Positions 1 to 5,881 of a stretch of DNA of 11,241 nucleotides are shown here, piece after piece. The DNA lies in contig DAOPKN010000059.1 in the NCBI GenBank assembly GCA_035391225.1, positions 1 through 11,241 of the forward strand. Direction: 5' to 3'. How positions within the stretch are numbered: position 1 is the first letter of the stretch; each line of letters starts with the position of its first letter. This stretch comes from DAOPKN01 sp035391225. Its GTDB lineage: Bacteria > Thermotogota > Thermotogae > MWEM01. Made by a program: the position numbers and the translations under genes. The notes below the pieces were generated by a model that saw only the letters and a program-made list of their open reading frames with translations, was not told the DNA's origin and did no database searches.

Positions 1-95
1 AGCGCAAAGAGGAACACCACGGTAGCGGTCACGATGGCAAAAATCGCCATGGCCGCCACCAGCTCCACGATCCCGAAACCTTTTCTTTTGTTCAT
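1..95 (-). CDS. Type IV prepilin-like protein, N-terminal fragment (gene runs off the left edge)
   Basis: Only the first 31 codons are inside the window. They read as a short basic leader (MNKRKG), then F-G-I-V-E, then an unbroken hydrophobic helix. This is the class III signal sequence of type IV pilins and type II secretion pseudopilins: cleavage by prepilin peptidase between G6 and F7, with the family's conserved Glu at mature position 5 (E11). The start ATG overlaps the stop of the preceding pilin gene as ATGA (92-95), and a GAGG ribosome binding site lies just upstream, so the two genes are probably translationally coupled. Expected role: minor pilin or pseudopilin placed in the inner membrane and built into a pilus or pseudopilus. 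The missing C-terminus prevents subfamily assignment. Confidence 0.85.
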   Translation of the reverse strand, partial: MNKRKGFGIVELVAAMAIFAIVTATVVFLFA

Positions 96-505
96 TCTTC
101 CTCGGTAGCGGGAATCCCGACGAAAGTGAAAAGGGCAAGCTTATCCTTGAAGTCTTCCCCGAAGTCTTCCCACAGTGAATCGAAATGGGAATCAGTGCTG
201 GATGCCGTAAGCTTCTTTCCCATCAGCGAGTTCGGAAACCCCTCCGGGAGCTCTTCTCCATCCTCAAGGGGAGAAAAGGAAATTGGGAAATCCTCCCCTT
301 CCGATGCGTCCTCCAAGAGTCTTTCCTCCATGATTTGTTGGTTCTGGTTTATAAAGGCATAGGCCAACTCAGATGCATCGGTGCGTAGCCAGGCGAAACT
401 GAAAAGCGGCACAATGAAGGCCATCAGCGCAGCCAACAACCCCAGGGTGATCAGGGAGTCGACGAGGGAAAAACCATTTCGCTTTTTCATAGGGTTTCCA
501 GCCAT
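92..505 (-). CDS. Minor type IV prepilin with Asp at mature position 5
   Basis: A protein of about 137 residues (132 if the second ATG at 490 is used). It has a prepilin leader ending K-K-R-N-G, cleavage before F-S-L-V-D, and a hydrophobic helix of about 20 residues. The remainder is soluble and strikingly acidic, with clusters of Glu and Asp. The +5 residue is Asp rather than the usual Glu, a conservative change. Start choice: ATG at 505 has a GAGGT box 6 bases upstream, while ATG at 490 gives a textbook ATGA overlap with the upstream stop but only a weak ribosome site; either leader length suits a prepilin. The gene lies between a GspK/PilX-like gene and another prepilin and shares overlaps with both, so it is probably a minor pilin of the same assembly complex. 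The globular part matches no family I recognise. Confidence 0.8.
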   Translation of the reverse strand: MAGNPMKKRNGFSLVDSLITLGLLAALMAFIVPLFSFAWLRTDASELAYAFINQNQQIMEERLLEDASEGEDFPISFSPLEDGEELPEGFPNSLMGKKLTASSTDSHFDSLWEDFGEDFKDKLALFTFVGIPATEEE

Positions 506-1863
506 AGGAAAACCTCGGTTGAATTATCCCCGGAAGTTTCCTGACTGATTTCCACCTCGAAATCGCTATCTTCGACGTACGTTAATTTTGCCTTACCAGA
601 AATCCAGGCTTTTTCACAAATTACATTTGCATTGATACTCTCCCCCTGGCCCTCCAACAAAGCCTCAGAAAGGGGGGCGTAAATGACCATCTCGTTATCA
701 AATTGACCATTAAGGGTGATTTTTATTGGAGAAGGCGAAAGAAAGTACCCTCTTCCACCTTCCGCTTGTCCTGCTAAAAAGATATCACCTTGGAAGGAGT
801 AAAAAAAACCATCGAAAGAACTCTTACCATCAAGTGTAACAGAGGACTCTCCGTAATAGAAAACCTCAATTTGCTCTCCTCCACGAACGGTTCCAGAAAT
901 GGAAAGCGAACCTAAAACGATAATTTGAACTTTCCCATCACCTTCAACTTGCAAGGTGCTGTGTTGGTCAATGCTAAGAGAATTTGTCAGAATGCGAAGT
1001 GTATTCCCTTCAGAACCGGTTTGGAAGGTAACTGTACAAGGTTTTGGTTTTGCCCCTTGGATAACGATTGTGGAAAATGTAGTATCTTGAGATAGAATGG
1101 TTGATTGCTGGGATACAGTCCATAGATCCGTAGACGTATTTGCTGGAGCAGGAGGCATAATAGGAATGGGAAAGTGTTGTTCCTTAGGGAGAACATTTAC
1201 AGCAGAGGAATTGATTGTATGAACAGTTTTGAAATCCGCCGGGTCTCCTTTCGGCCCAATAGTCAAAGTGCCATCCAAAGTGTAATTTGATCCACTAAAG
1301 TAGAATCCAAAACCATCGAAATCAAAGAAATCTTCACTGCTTTCGAAAGATTCACCTGAAAGCAAATTGGGTGCATTTGACCCCACCCCACCCTTAACCG
1401 ACCCATTTCCAGACATCGCTACTCCGCCATTGGCGAAAACCGCATATTCGGTACTGATAATGTGAGGAAGGACCATGGGCTCTGAAAGAAGACTCCACTC
1501 CACCCGCAACGTCTCGGAAAACGCCCCGTTTCCAGAATAACCGGTGGCCTGCACGATACCCTCGAAACCACCCCTGGGCGGGGTATACGTCGCATCAAAG
1601 GTAGCATCCGTAGCATTATCCCCTATCCCTTCCATAGTGCCCACGACGGAAAATTCCGTTTCCGGGAGTGTATCCATGGTTTTCAGCGCCTCGATCATCG
1701 CCAACACCCCGCTCCGCGCGGAGTAGTACGCTTGCTTCTGGTGGGAATAATCCACCGTGGATTTCAACTCCAGGCGACTCCAGGTGTTCAACCCGGTCAA
1801 AAAGGCAAGGACAACGGACAGCACGATCAGGACCAGTACCGATCCAAACGCTTTCCTTTTCAT
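487..1863 (-). CDS. Large minor pilin, GspK/PilX-like, with beta-rich C-terminal region
   Basis: 458 residues. The N-terminus is a short basic segment (MKRKA), then F-G-S-V-L and a hydrophobic helix (about 6-24). Residues 40-60 (QKQAYYSARSGV) are the typical amphipathic continuation of PilX/GspK-type pilins, with the YxAxSG pattern. There is no Glu at mature position 5 (Leu instead), as in tip pseudopilins such as GspK, and the residue before the cleavage site is Ala. Residues about 140-440 are rich in short Gly/Ser/Val/Ile strands and contain S-G-N-G-S-V-K-G-G-V near 151-160, as in polymer-forming or DUF7305-like beta-solenoid regions of PilX relatives. The ribosome site (AGGAAGGTGAT, 1867-1877) is strong. 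First of three overlapping pilin genes, transcribed from the promoter at 1951-1980. G+C falls sharply inside the gene below about 1380. The pilin assignment is firm; the exact subfamily is inferred. Confidence 0.8.
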   Translation of the reverse strand: MKRKAFGSVLVLIVLSVVLAFLTGLNTWSRLELKSTVDYSHQKQAYYSARSGVLAMIEALKTMDTLPETEFSVVGTMEGIGDNATDATFDATYTPPRGGFEGIVQATGYSGNGAFSETLRVEWSLLSEPMVLPHIISTEYAVFANGGVAMSGNGSVKGGVGSNAPNLLSGESFESSEDFFDFDGFGFYFSGSNYTLDGTLTIGPKGDPADFKTVHTINSSAVNVLPKEQHFPIPIMPPAPANTSTDLWTVSQQSTILSQDTTFSTIVIQGAKPKPCTVTFQTGSEGNTLRILTNSLSIDQHSTLQVEGDGKVQIIVLGSLSISGTVRGGEQIEVFYYGESSVTLDGKSSFDGFFYSFQGDIFLAGQAEGGRGYFLSPSPIKITLNGQFDNEMVIYAPLSEALLEGQGESINANVICEKAWISGKAKLTYVEDSDFEVEISQETSGDNSTEVFLWLETL

Positions 1864-1922
1864 CGGATCACCTTCCTTTTCCTCGGTTCGTTTCTTCTCA
1901 TCGGTTCCTTTCTTCGCGACAA
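1860..1922 (-). CDS. Possible leader peptide (20 codons) upstream of the pilin genes
   Basis: A TTG start at 1922 opens a 20-codon frame ending at TGA 1862-1860. That stop overlaps the ATG of the large pilin gene as ATGA, the same junction type used further down this operon. An AAAGGAG ribosome site (1936-1930) lies 7 bases before the TTG, and the predicted transcript start is only slightly further upstream. The product would be strongly basic (many Arg and Lys, ending K-V-I-R) and matches nothing I know. An in-frame ATG at codon 8, with its own AAAGGA, would give a 13-residue version. It could be a translated leader that couples ribosomes to the pilin gene, or a chance frame. No conservation evidence is available here. 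Confidence 0.3.
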   Translation of the reverse strand: MSRRKEPMRRNEPRKRKVIR

Positions 1923-1950
1923 AAGATGACTCCTTTCAAGACCTTCATAC

Positions 1951-1980
1951 ATTATACTACAAAAACCTAAAAAATGGCAA
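1951..1980 (-). promoter_or_regulatory. Sigma-70-type promoter of the pilin genes
   Basis: Read on the minus strand, TTGCCA (1980-1975) is followed after 18 bases by TATAAT (1956-1951). The -10 is a perfect consensus and the -35 matches TTGACA at five of six bases. Transcription would start near 1944, about 80 bases before the large pilin ATG. The -35 lies just after the photolyase stop, so the pilin genes have their own promoter rather than depending on photolyase read-through. Confidence 0.65.
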
Positions 1981-1991
1981 ACGATCCTTGC

Positions 1992-3362
1992 TTATTGGCA
2001 CTCGCGAAAGGCTTCCAGCGCAACGATCCTCCTGTGGTTGTGCTCTACCATCGGGGGAGGATAGTCTTTCCCGATACGGCAACCCACCTTCTCCTGGATT
2101 TCTCGGGGCATGGTGTGCGGGGCATGGAGAAAAGCGGTGGGCACTTTTTGCAGTTCGGGAACGTATTTCCGGATGAAAATCCCTTCCGGGTCAAATTTCT
2201 TCGATTGGTGGAAAGGGTTGAACACGCGGAAGAACGGTTGCGCGTCGGTTCCCGTGGAAGCGCACCATTGCCAACCCCCGTTGTTCAGCGCAAGGTCGTG
2301 GTCCAACAGCTGCTCTTGGAAAAATTCTTCCCCCCAGCGCCAGTCGATGAGTAGGTCCTTGACGAGGAAGGACGCGGTGAGCATGCGCAGGCGGTTGTGC
2401 ATCCATCCTTCTTCCACCAGTTGGCGCATTCCCGCATCCACCAGGGGGAACCCGGTTTGGCCGGCACACCAGCGTGCAAACCATTCGCGATCGTTTTGCC
2501 AGCGGAGGGCGTTGTACTTCTCGAGGAAGGCGGAACCTTGTACCCGGGGAAAATGGGCCAGCACCTGGAAGTAGAAATCTCTCCAGGCCAATTGCCGCGT
2601 GAAGGGTTCGCACACGTCCTTGGCGCGGTGAAACACGTCACGGATCGAAACCAGCCCGAACCGCAGCAACGGCGATAGCCTGGAGGTTCCGTCCAGGGAG
2701 GGGAGATCCCGCGCTGTGGCATACTCGTGGACTTTCTCCGAAAAGAACGTTTCCAGCGCTTGGAAGGGTTCCATGGTAAAACGGTTGGGCGTGACGGGAA
2801 GGTTTTGCCACGCTACTTCCCTTCCCGGGGGTGTGGAAAAGTGGGGTGCATCGCGCAAATGAACCGTTTGCGTGCAAGGGTCTTTTGCCAATCGCTGCCA
2901 GTTCTTGTAATACGGGGTAAAAACACGGTAGGGTTCGCGGTTTTTGTTCACGATCTCCCCGGGCTCGTGCAGCACACTGTCTTTGCAGGAGAAAACTTCG
3001 ATTCCTTGCTGGTGTAAGAATTCGCGGATTTGCCCGTCCCTTTGGAGCGCGTAGGGTTCGTAGTCGCGGTTGAAAAAAACCGCAGCGATTTGGTTGCGCG
3101 CGCAAAGCTCGCGGAACACATCGAGGGGGTTGCCGCGGAAAAGTCGGAACTTCACTCCGTTTTGCGCGAACTGCTGCCCCAACTTTCGGAGGGCTTGGAA
3201 GAGATATGCGGTACGCCGCTCGGAAAGCCCTTCGCGTTGCAAGATCCCGGGATCCAGGATGAAAAATGGCACCAAGGGCTTGCCGCGCAGGGAACACTCG
3301 TACAAGGCCTTTTGGTCATGGATGCGCAAATCTCGACGAAACCAGCACAGGTTCGTTCTCAT
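1992..3362 (-). CDS. phrB: Deoxyribodipyrimidine photolyase, class I
   Basis: Light-driven, FAD-dependent repair of cyclobutane pyrimidine dimers in DNA. 456 residues, close to E. coli PhrB. The N-terminal alpha/beta antenna-cofactor domain begins with the typical WFRRDLR (7-13). The C-terminal FAD domain carries Y214, the T-S-R-L-S-P phosphate-binding motif (226-231), W260 in the substrate pocket (L-A-W-R-D-F-Y), G-W-M-H-N-R-L-R-M (319-327) and N-N-G-G-W-Q-W (360-366). By motif alignment with the E. coli enzyme, W298, W341 and W364 form the electron-transfer triad and N360 is the flavin N5 contact. The residue matching the E. coli dimer-binding Glu is Gln (Q257). I chose ATG 3362 because the family-wide N-terminus starts there and GGGGAG lies 7 bases upstream; an upstream extension in the same frame to 3461 looks non-coding. 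Divergent from the membrane protein gene at 3488. No clear promoter was found for this strand. Confidence 0.96.
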   Translation of the reverse strand: MRTNLCWFRRDLRIHDQKALYECSLRGKPLVPFFILDPGILQREGLSERRTAYLFQALRKLGQQFAQNGVKFRLFRGNPLDVFRELCARNQIAAVFFNRDYEPYALQRDGQIREFLHQQGIEVFSCKDSVLHEPGEIVNKNREPYRVFTPYYKNWQRLAKDPCTQTVHLRDAPHFSTPPGREVAWQNLPVTPNRFTMEPFQALETFFSEKVHEYATARDLPSLDGTSRLSPLLRFGLVSIRDVFHRAKDVCEPFTRQLAWRDFYFQVLAHFPRVQGSAFLEKYNALRWQNDREWFARWCAGQTGFPLVDAGMRQLVEEGWMHNRLRMLTASFLVKDLLIDWRWGEEFFQEQLLDHDLALNNGGWQWCASTGTDAQPFFRVFNPFHQSKKFDPEGIFIRKYVPELQKVPTAFLHAPHTMPREIQEKVGCRIGKDYPPPMVEHNHRRIVALEAFRECQ

Positions 3363-3428
3363 CTTGCATCTCCCCAATACCCAAAGGATGGATTTTCCCT
3401 TTGCCACGGAAATTCTCCTTGTTTCCGG

Positions 3429-3434
3429 TATAAT
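3429..3434 (+). promoter_or_regulatory. Probable -10 element for the membrane protein gene
   Basis: A perfect TATAAT lies 54 bases upstream of the ATG at 3488, in the divergent gap with the photolyase gene. The best -35-like sequence, TTGCCA at 3401-3406, is 22 bases away, which is too far for a normal spacer, so the promoter may need an activator or use a poor -35. Confidence 0.4.
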
Positions 3435-3448
3435 CATTTCGATAAGGG

Positions 3449-3460
3449 TGGAACATTCCA
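3449..3460. promoter_or_regulatory. Inverted repeat TGGAA-CA-TTCCA, possible operator
   Basis: A perfect 5+5 base inverted repeat with a 2-base centre sits 15 bases downstream of the TATAAT at 3429-3434. That is just past the expected transcript start of the membrane protein gene and about 90 bases upstream of the photolyase start. The position suits a repressor site acting on one or both divergent genes. The site is short, so chance occurrence is quite possible. Confidence 0.25.
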
Positions 3461-3487
3461 TGGGTTTACAAAAGAAAAGGAGGCGCT

Positions 3488-4204
3488 ATGGCAATGGATT
3501 TTTCTGACTTTTCCCGGCACTTCAACGAGTTCATTTCGTTGGCGGTTTCCTACTGGTACATTCTTCTCCCGGTTTCGCTCGCCATGATTTTTGGCAGTCG
3601 CTGGTTTCCCAAGTTCGCGCTGGTATTGGCAGGCTTCTTTGGAGGGGCTTTCTTCCTGTATCCCACGCTTTCCCAGATCCAATTCCTGCAGGATTTCATC
3701 AAGAGCAACCCGAATTCGGAAATGCTGTTGGTGCTCATTGTGGGCATTGTCTGTGCCATTGCCCTGCTTTTCCTTTTGAAGATTTTCTTCTTCCTTGCCG
3801 GGCTTGCCTTGGGTTTCGTTATCGGGCAGTGGCTCTGGGGCCTTTTCCTTCAATTGCCGGGTTTGAATACCCTGGCCAATTCGACTCCCGGTGTCATAGC
3901 GTATGGTCCCATCATTGCCGGAGGGGTATTCGGTTTGCTACTCGGGTTTTACGCGTTCTTCAAGCAGGACGAGGTTGTCTCTTTCTTTTCCACGATCATC
4001 GGTTCCCTGATCCTCGGAACGTTTTCCATCTACGGGCTTTCCCTGTTGAAACCTGAATGGTTCGGGAATTTCAACCCTGATGCCGCTACGCAAGAAATTG
4101 TTTCGCTTCCCCCGGTGACCATGGTGATTTTCCTCGTGATCGTGCTGGTTCTCGTTTTCCTGGGAATGCGCTTTTCGCGTCCACGGGGGAAAAGGACCGC
4201 TTGA
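3488..4204 (+). CDS. Multi-pass membrane protein, probably seven helices (DUF4203/TM198-like)
   Basis: 238 residues. About seven hydrophobic helices can be seen, near residues 16-36, 42-60, 78-97, 99-121, 139-157, 164-186 and 208-227, with a positively charged C-terminal tail (RPRGKR) expected in the cytoplasm. Helices 2, 4, 5 and 6 carry small-residue patterns (A-G-F-F-G-G, A-G-L-A-L-G, A-G-G-V-F-G) like the tandem helical repeats of DUF4203/TM198 proteins. That resemblance is from memory of the pattern and is moderate. No catalytic motif, signal peptide or transporter signature is visible, so function is unknown. The start is supported by AAAGGAGG a few bases upstream. It is monocistronic: a divergent photolyase lies on one side and a convergent secreted protein on the other, 32 bases past its stop. 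A weak GGGA/TCCC hairpin followed by CCCTTTTT (4211-4235) could serve as its terminator. Confidence 0.75.
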   Translation: MAMDFSDFSRHFNEFISLAVSYWYILLPVSLAMIFGSRWFPKFALVLAGFFGGAFFLYPTLSQIQFLQDFIKSNPNSEMLLVLIVGIVCAIALLFLLKIFFFLAGLALGFVIGQWLWGLFLQLPGLNTLANSTPGVIAYGPIIAGGVFGLLLGFYAFFKQDEVVSFFSTIIGSLILGTFSIYGLSLLKPEWFGNFNPDAATQEIVSLPPVTMVIFLVIVLVLVFLGMRFSRPRGKRTA

Positions 4205-4236
4205 TTCCAAGGGAAGAAAGCAGTCCCCCCTTTTTC

Positions 4237-5718
4237 TCACTTCCGTGCAACAACGCTCAAGGGCCCCGTGGAGAAACTCCACGTTGGGCCCTTCGTGACA
4301 AGTCGGAAATCCCAATCGCGCACTTCCACGTTCCAGTAATACGTCGTTTCCGGTTCCAAGTACGCCACGCAGTTGTACCAGTTTTGGGTCAATCCCCCAT
4401 GCCACAGCACAAGCTCCTCGGAGTCTTTCCCCAGGTACAAGAAGTACAGGAAAGGCTGCCCCCCGCTTTGGTCAAAGCATGCATTCCAGCACAGGGTAAC
4501 CGGGGAAGTGAAAATCCTTTCTCCATCCGCCGGAAAGGAGTTTTTGGGGACATTGGGGAAGGCGAGGACGCTTCCGTTTTCGCCCGGGGTTCGCAGTTTC
4601 CATTGTAAGTGGGGAAGGTTTTCGAGTGCAGAGAAGTCGGACACGGGGTTCCCCCACAAGTTCACGAAGCGCAACTGTTGCAGGTTGGCAAGATCGGAGA
4701 TGTCGTGGACGTTGTTCATTTCCAGGCAAAGCACTTCCAACTTGTCCAGTTCCTTGATACCCGAAAGGTCTTCCAGTAGGGCTCCGCCGAGTTGCAACCG
4801 TTTGATCTCCTGCAGCCCTAAGAGGGGCGCTATCGATATAGGCCTGATCCCGGGAAAAAGAAGGCATTGCAAGCCGGAAAGGGCCTCGATTCCCGTCAAG
4901 TCAACGAAGGCATACACCCCAAAACTCTCCAGGTGGGTGAGGTCCCGCACCTGGTTGGCAAAAATTTGATCGCACTGTGGGAAGCCTTCACTGGTTTCCA
5001 ACGCCCGCGAACTGGCAGTTTGCTCTTGGGGAAGGTAGGAAAAATCCATCTTTGAGGCTTTTCCAATGGATCGGAGCACCAATTCCCGCAGGTACGGATC
5101 GGGGATACACACCTTTTCTTCCCGGTCGACGAACGCGTACACGCGAATCGCATCCACCCATGCCCGGGCATGGCTGTAGCCATCCCCCTGGGGTGCACAG
5201 CTTGTCCAGCGCAACGTGTGCTTTCCCGCGGGGATTTCGCGCACCACTTCCTGCCAGGGAGTAGTGCCCGTCCACGAACCGAACAGCACGTCATCCACGT
5301 AGAGTTGCAAGGGGCAAGGCAGGGATTGGTAGTAAAAGGGCTCGCAAAAGCTGATCTGTGTCTTCCGAAAGAAACGGAGCGTGGAATCCACCGGAACTTC
5401 GATTTCCACCTGCATTCCGCCTCCCGCAAGCTCCATCGCCGCGTTTCCCTCGTACAAAACCGTATCCTGCAGCCGAATTTCCCCCCCGGAAAGCCACTCC
5501 CAGGAACGAGGGGAGAAGTTTTGGGCATCGAAGTTTTCTTGGAAAAGGGCAAAATCTCTTGGGAAACCTTCGGGGATCTTGGTGATCACCTCCGGCACAA
5601 GCTGGGGTTTTGTGCGCTTGGTGGGAATGGCGCAATCGGGATCACAACATTCGGAAAATCCAGGGGCAACGCAGAGGAAAAGCAAAAACAGAAGAAAAAC
5701 CGCACGGAGTCTTTTCAT
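4237..5718 (-). CDS. Secreted protein: CBM-like domain, internalin-type LRRs, fibronectin III-like domain
   Basis: 493 residues. The N-terminal signal peptide (about 1-22) has a basic start and a Leu/Phe-rich core; the Cys at 16 lacks a proper lipobox, so signal peptidase I cleavage near 22 is more likely than a lipoprotein. Residues about 55-195 resemble the jelly-roll, carbohydrate-binding-like modules common at the N-terminus of secreted bacterial proteins (Y-V-D-D-V near 140, S-W-T-G near 148, P-A-G-K-H-T-L near 163, A-W-V-D-A-I-R near 186). Then V-C-I-P-D-P-Y-L (203-210) opens an internalin-like cap, followed by about five 22-residue leucine-rich repeats (about 257-375; e.g. L-E-D-L-S-G-I, V-H-D-I-S-D-L). 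Residues about 385-487 form a fibronectin III-like domain (T-T-Y-Y-W-N-V and T-W-S-F-S-T-G). No membrane anchor or sorting signal at the C-terminus. Inferred role: extracellular binding or adhesion; ligand unknown. Ribosome site GGGAGGTT precedes the ATG. A strong hairpin lies inside the last coding codons (4259-4293). Confidence 0.88.
   Translation of the reverse strand: MKRLRAVFLLFLLFLCVAPGFSECCDPDCAIPTKRTKPQLVPEVITKIPEGFPRDFALFQENFDAQNFSPRSWEWLSGGEIRLQDTVLYEGNAAMELAGGGMQVEIEVPVDSTLRFFRKTQISFCEPFYYQSLPCPLQLYVDDVLFGSWTGTTPWQEVVREIPAGKHTLRWTSCAPQGDGYSHARAWVDAIRVYAFVDREEKVCIPDPYLRELVLRSIGKASKMDFSYLPQEQTASSRALETSEGFPQCDQIFANQVRDLTHLESFGVYAFVDLTGIEALSGLQCLLFPGIRPISIAPLLGLQEIKRLQLGGALLEDLSGIKELDKLEVLCLEMNNVHDISDLANLQQLRFVNLWGNPVSDFSALENLPHLQWKLRTPGENGSVLAFPNVPKNSFPADGERIFTSPVTLCWNACFDQSGGQPFLYFLYLGKDSEELVLWHGGLTQNWYNCVAYLEPETTYYWNVEVRDWDFRLVTKGPTWSFSTGPLSVVARK
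4259..4293. repeat. Strong inverted repeat inside the end of the LRR protein gene
   Basis: Left arm AAGGGCCC-CGTGGAG (4259-4273), loop AAA, right arm CTCCACG-TT-GGGCCCTT (4277-4293). This is a 15-base-pair, G+C-rich stem with a two-base bulge. It falls within the last coding codons of the LRR protein and 55-89 bases past the stop of the convergent membrane protein gene. Neither side is followed by a T-run, so it is not a standard intrinsic terminator, but it could stop or slow polymerase from either direction or protect 3' ends. Confidence 0.55.
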
Positions 5719-5769
5719 GCCACAACCTCCCGTTTTGTTTCGAAAAACAGCGTGCTTTGTGGTATTTTT

Positions 5770-5778
5770 AGTATAGCA
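5770..5778 (-). promoter_or_regulatory. Extended -10 promoter for the LRR protein gene
   Basis: Read on the minus strand, TGCTATACT is an extended -10 (TGn plus TATACT, five of six bases). It lies about 50 bases upstream of the ATG at 5718. No good -35 is present at the usual spacing, which is tolerated by extended -10 promoters. On the other strand TGGTATTTT (5760-5768) is a weaker extended -10 that could drive the helical protein gene; the two would sit nearly back to back. Confidence 0.45.
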
Positions 5779-5881
5779 AATGCTTTTCCTTTTTTCCTAT
5801 TTCAAGGAAGATCCATGTTGCGGAAAACCGGGGACTTGGCGGTACTTTCTTGTGCATACCAGAAAGAAAGGAGAGAGGAAA

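Noticed and set aside
149..172. 12-base tandem repeat (GAAGTCTTCCCC, then GAAGTCTTCCCA) in the second pilin gene
   Set aside because: Only two units that code for a repeated E-D-F stretch in an acidic protein; too short to suggest phase variation.
2590..2595. Gln instead of Glu at the photolyase dimer-binding position (Q257) as a sign of lost repair activity
   Set aside because: From memory, many class I photolyases of Gram-positive bacteria read R-Q-L-x-W-R-D-F-Y here, so this is probably ordinary family variation; all other key residues are present.
3449..3460. LexA (SOS) box controlling the photolyase
   Set aside because: The Bacillus-type box needs GAAC-N4-GTTC. The repeat here is TGGAA-N2-TTCCA and does not match.
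3363..3461. Longer photolyase start at 3461
   Set aside because: The extra 33 residues do not look like photolyase, cover the promoter region of the divergent gene, and have a weaker start context than ATG 3362.
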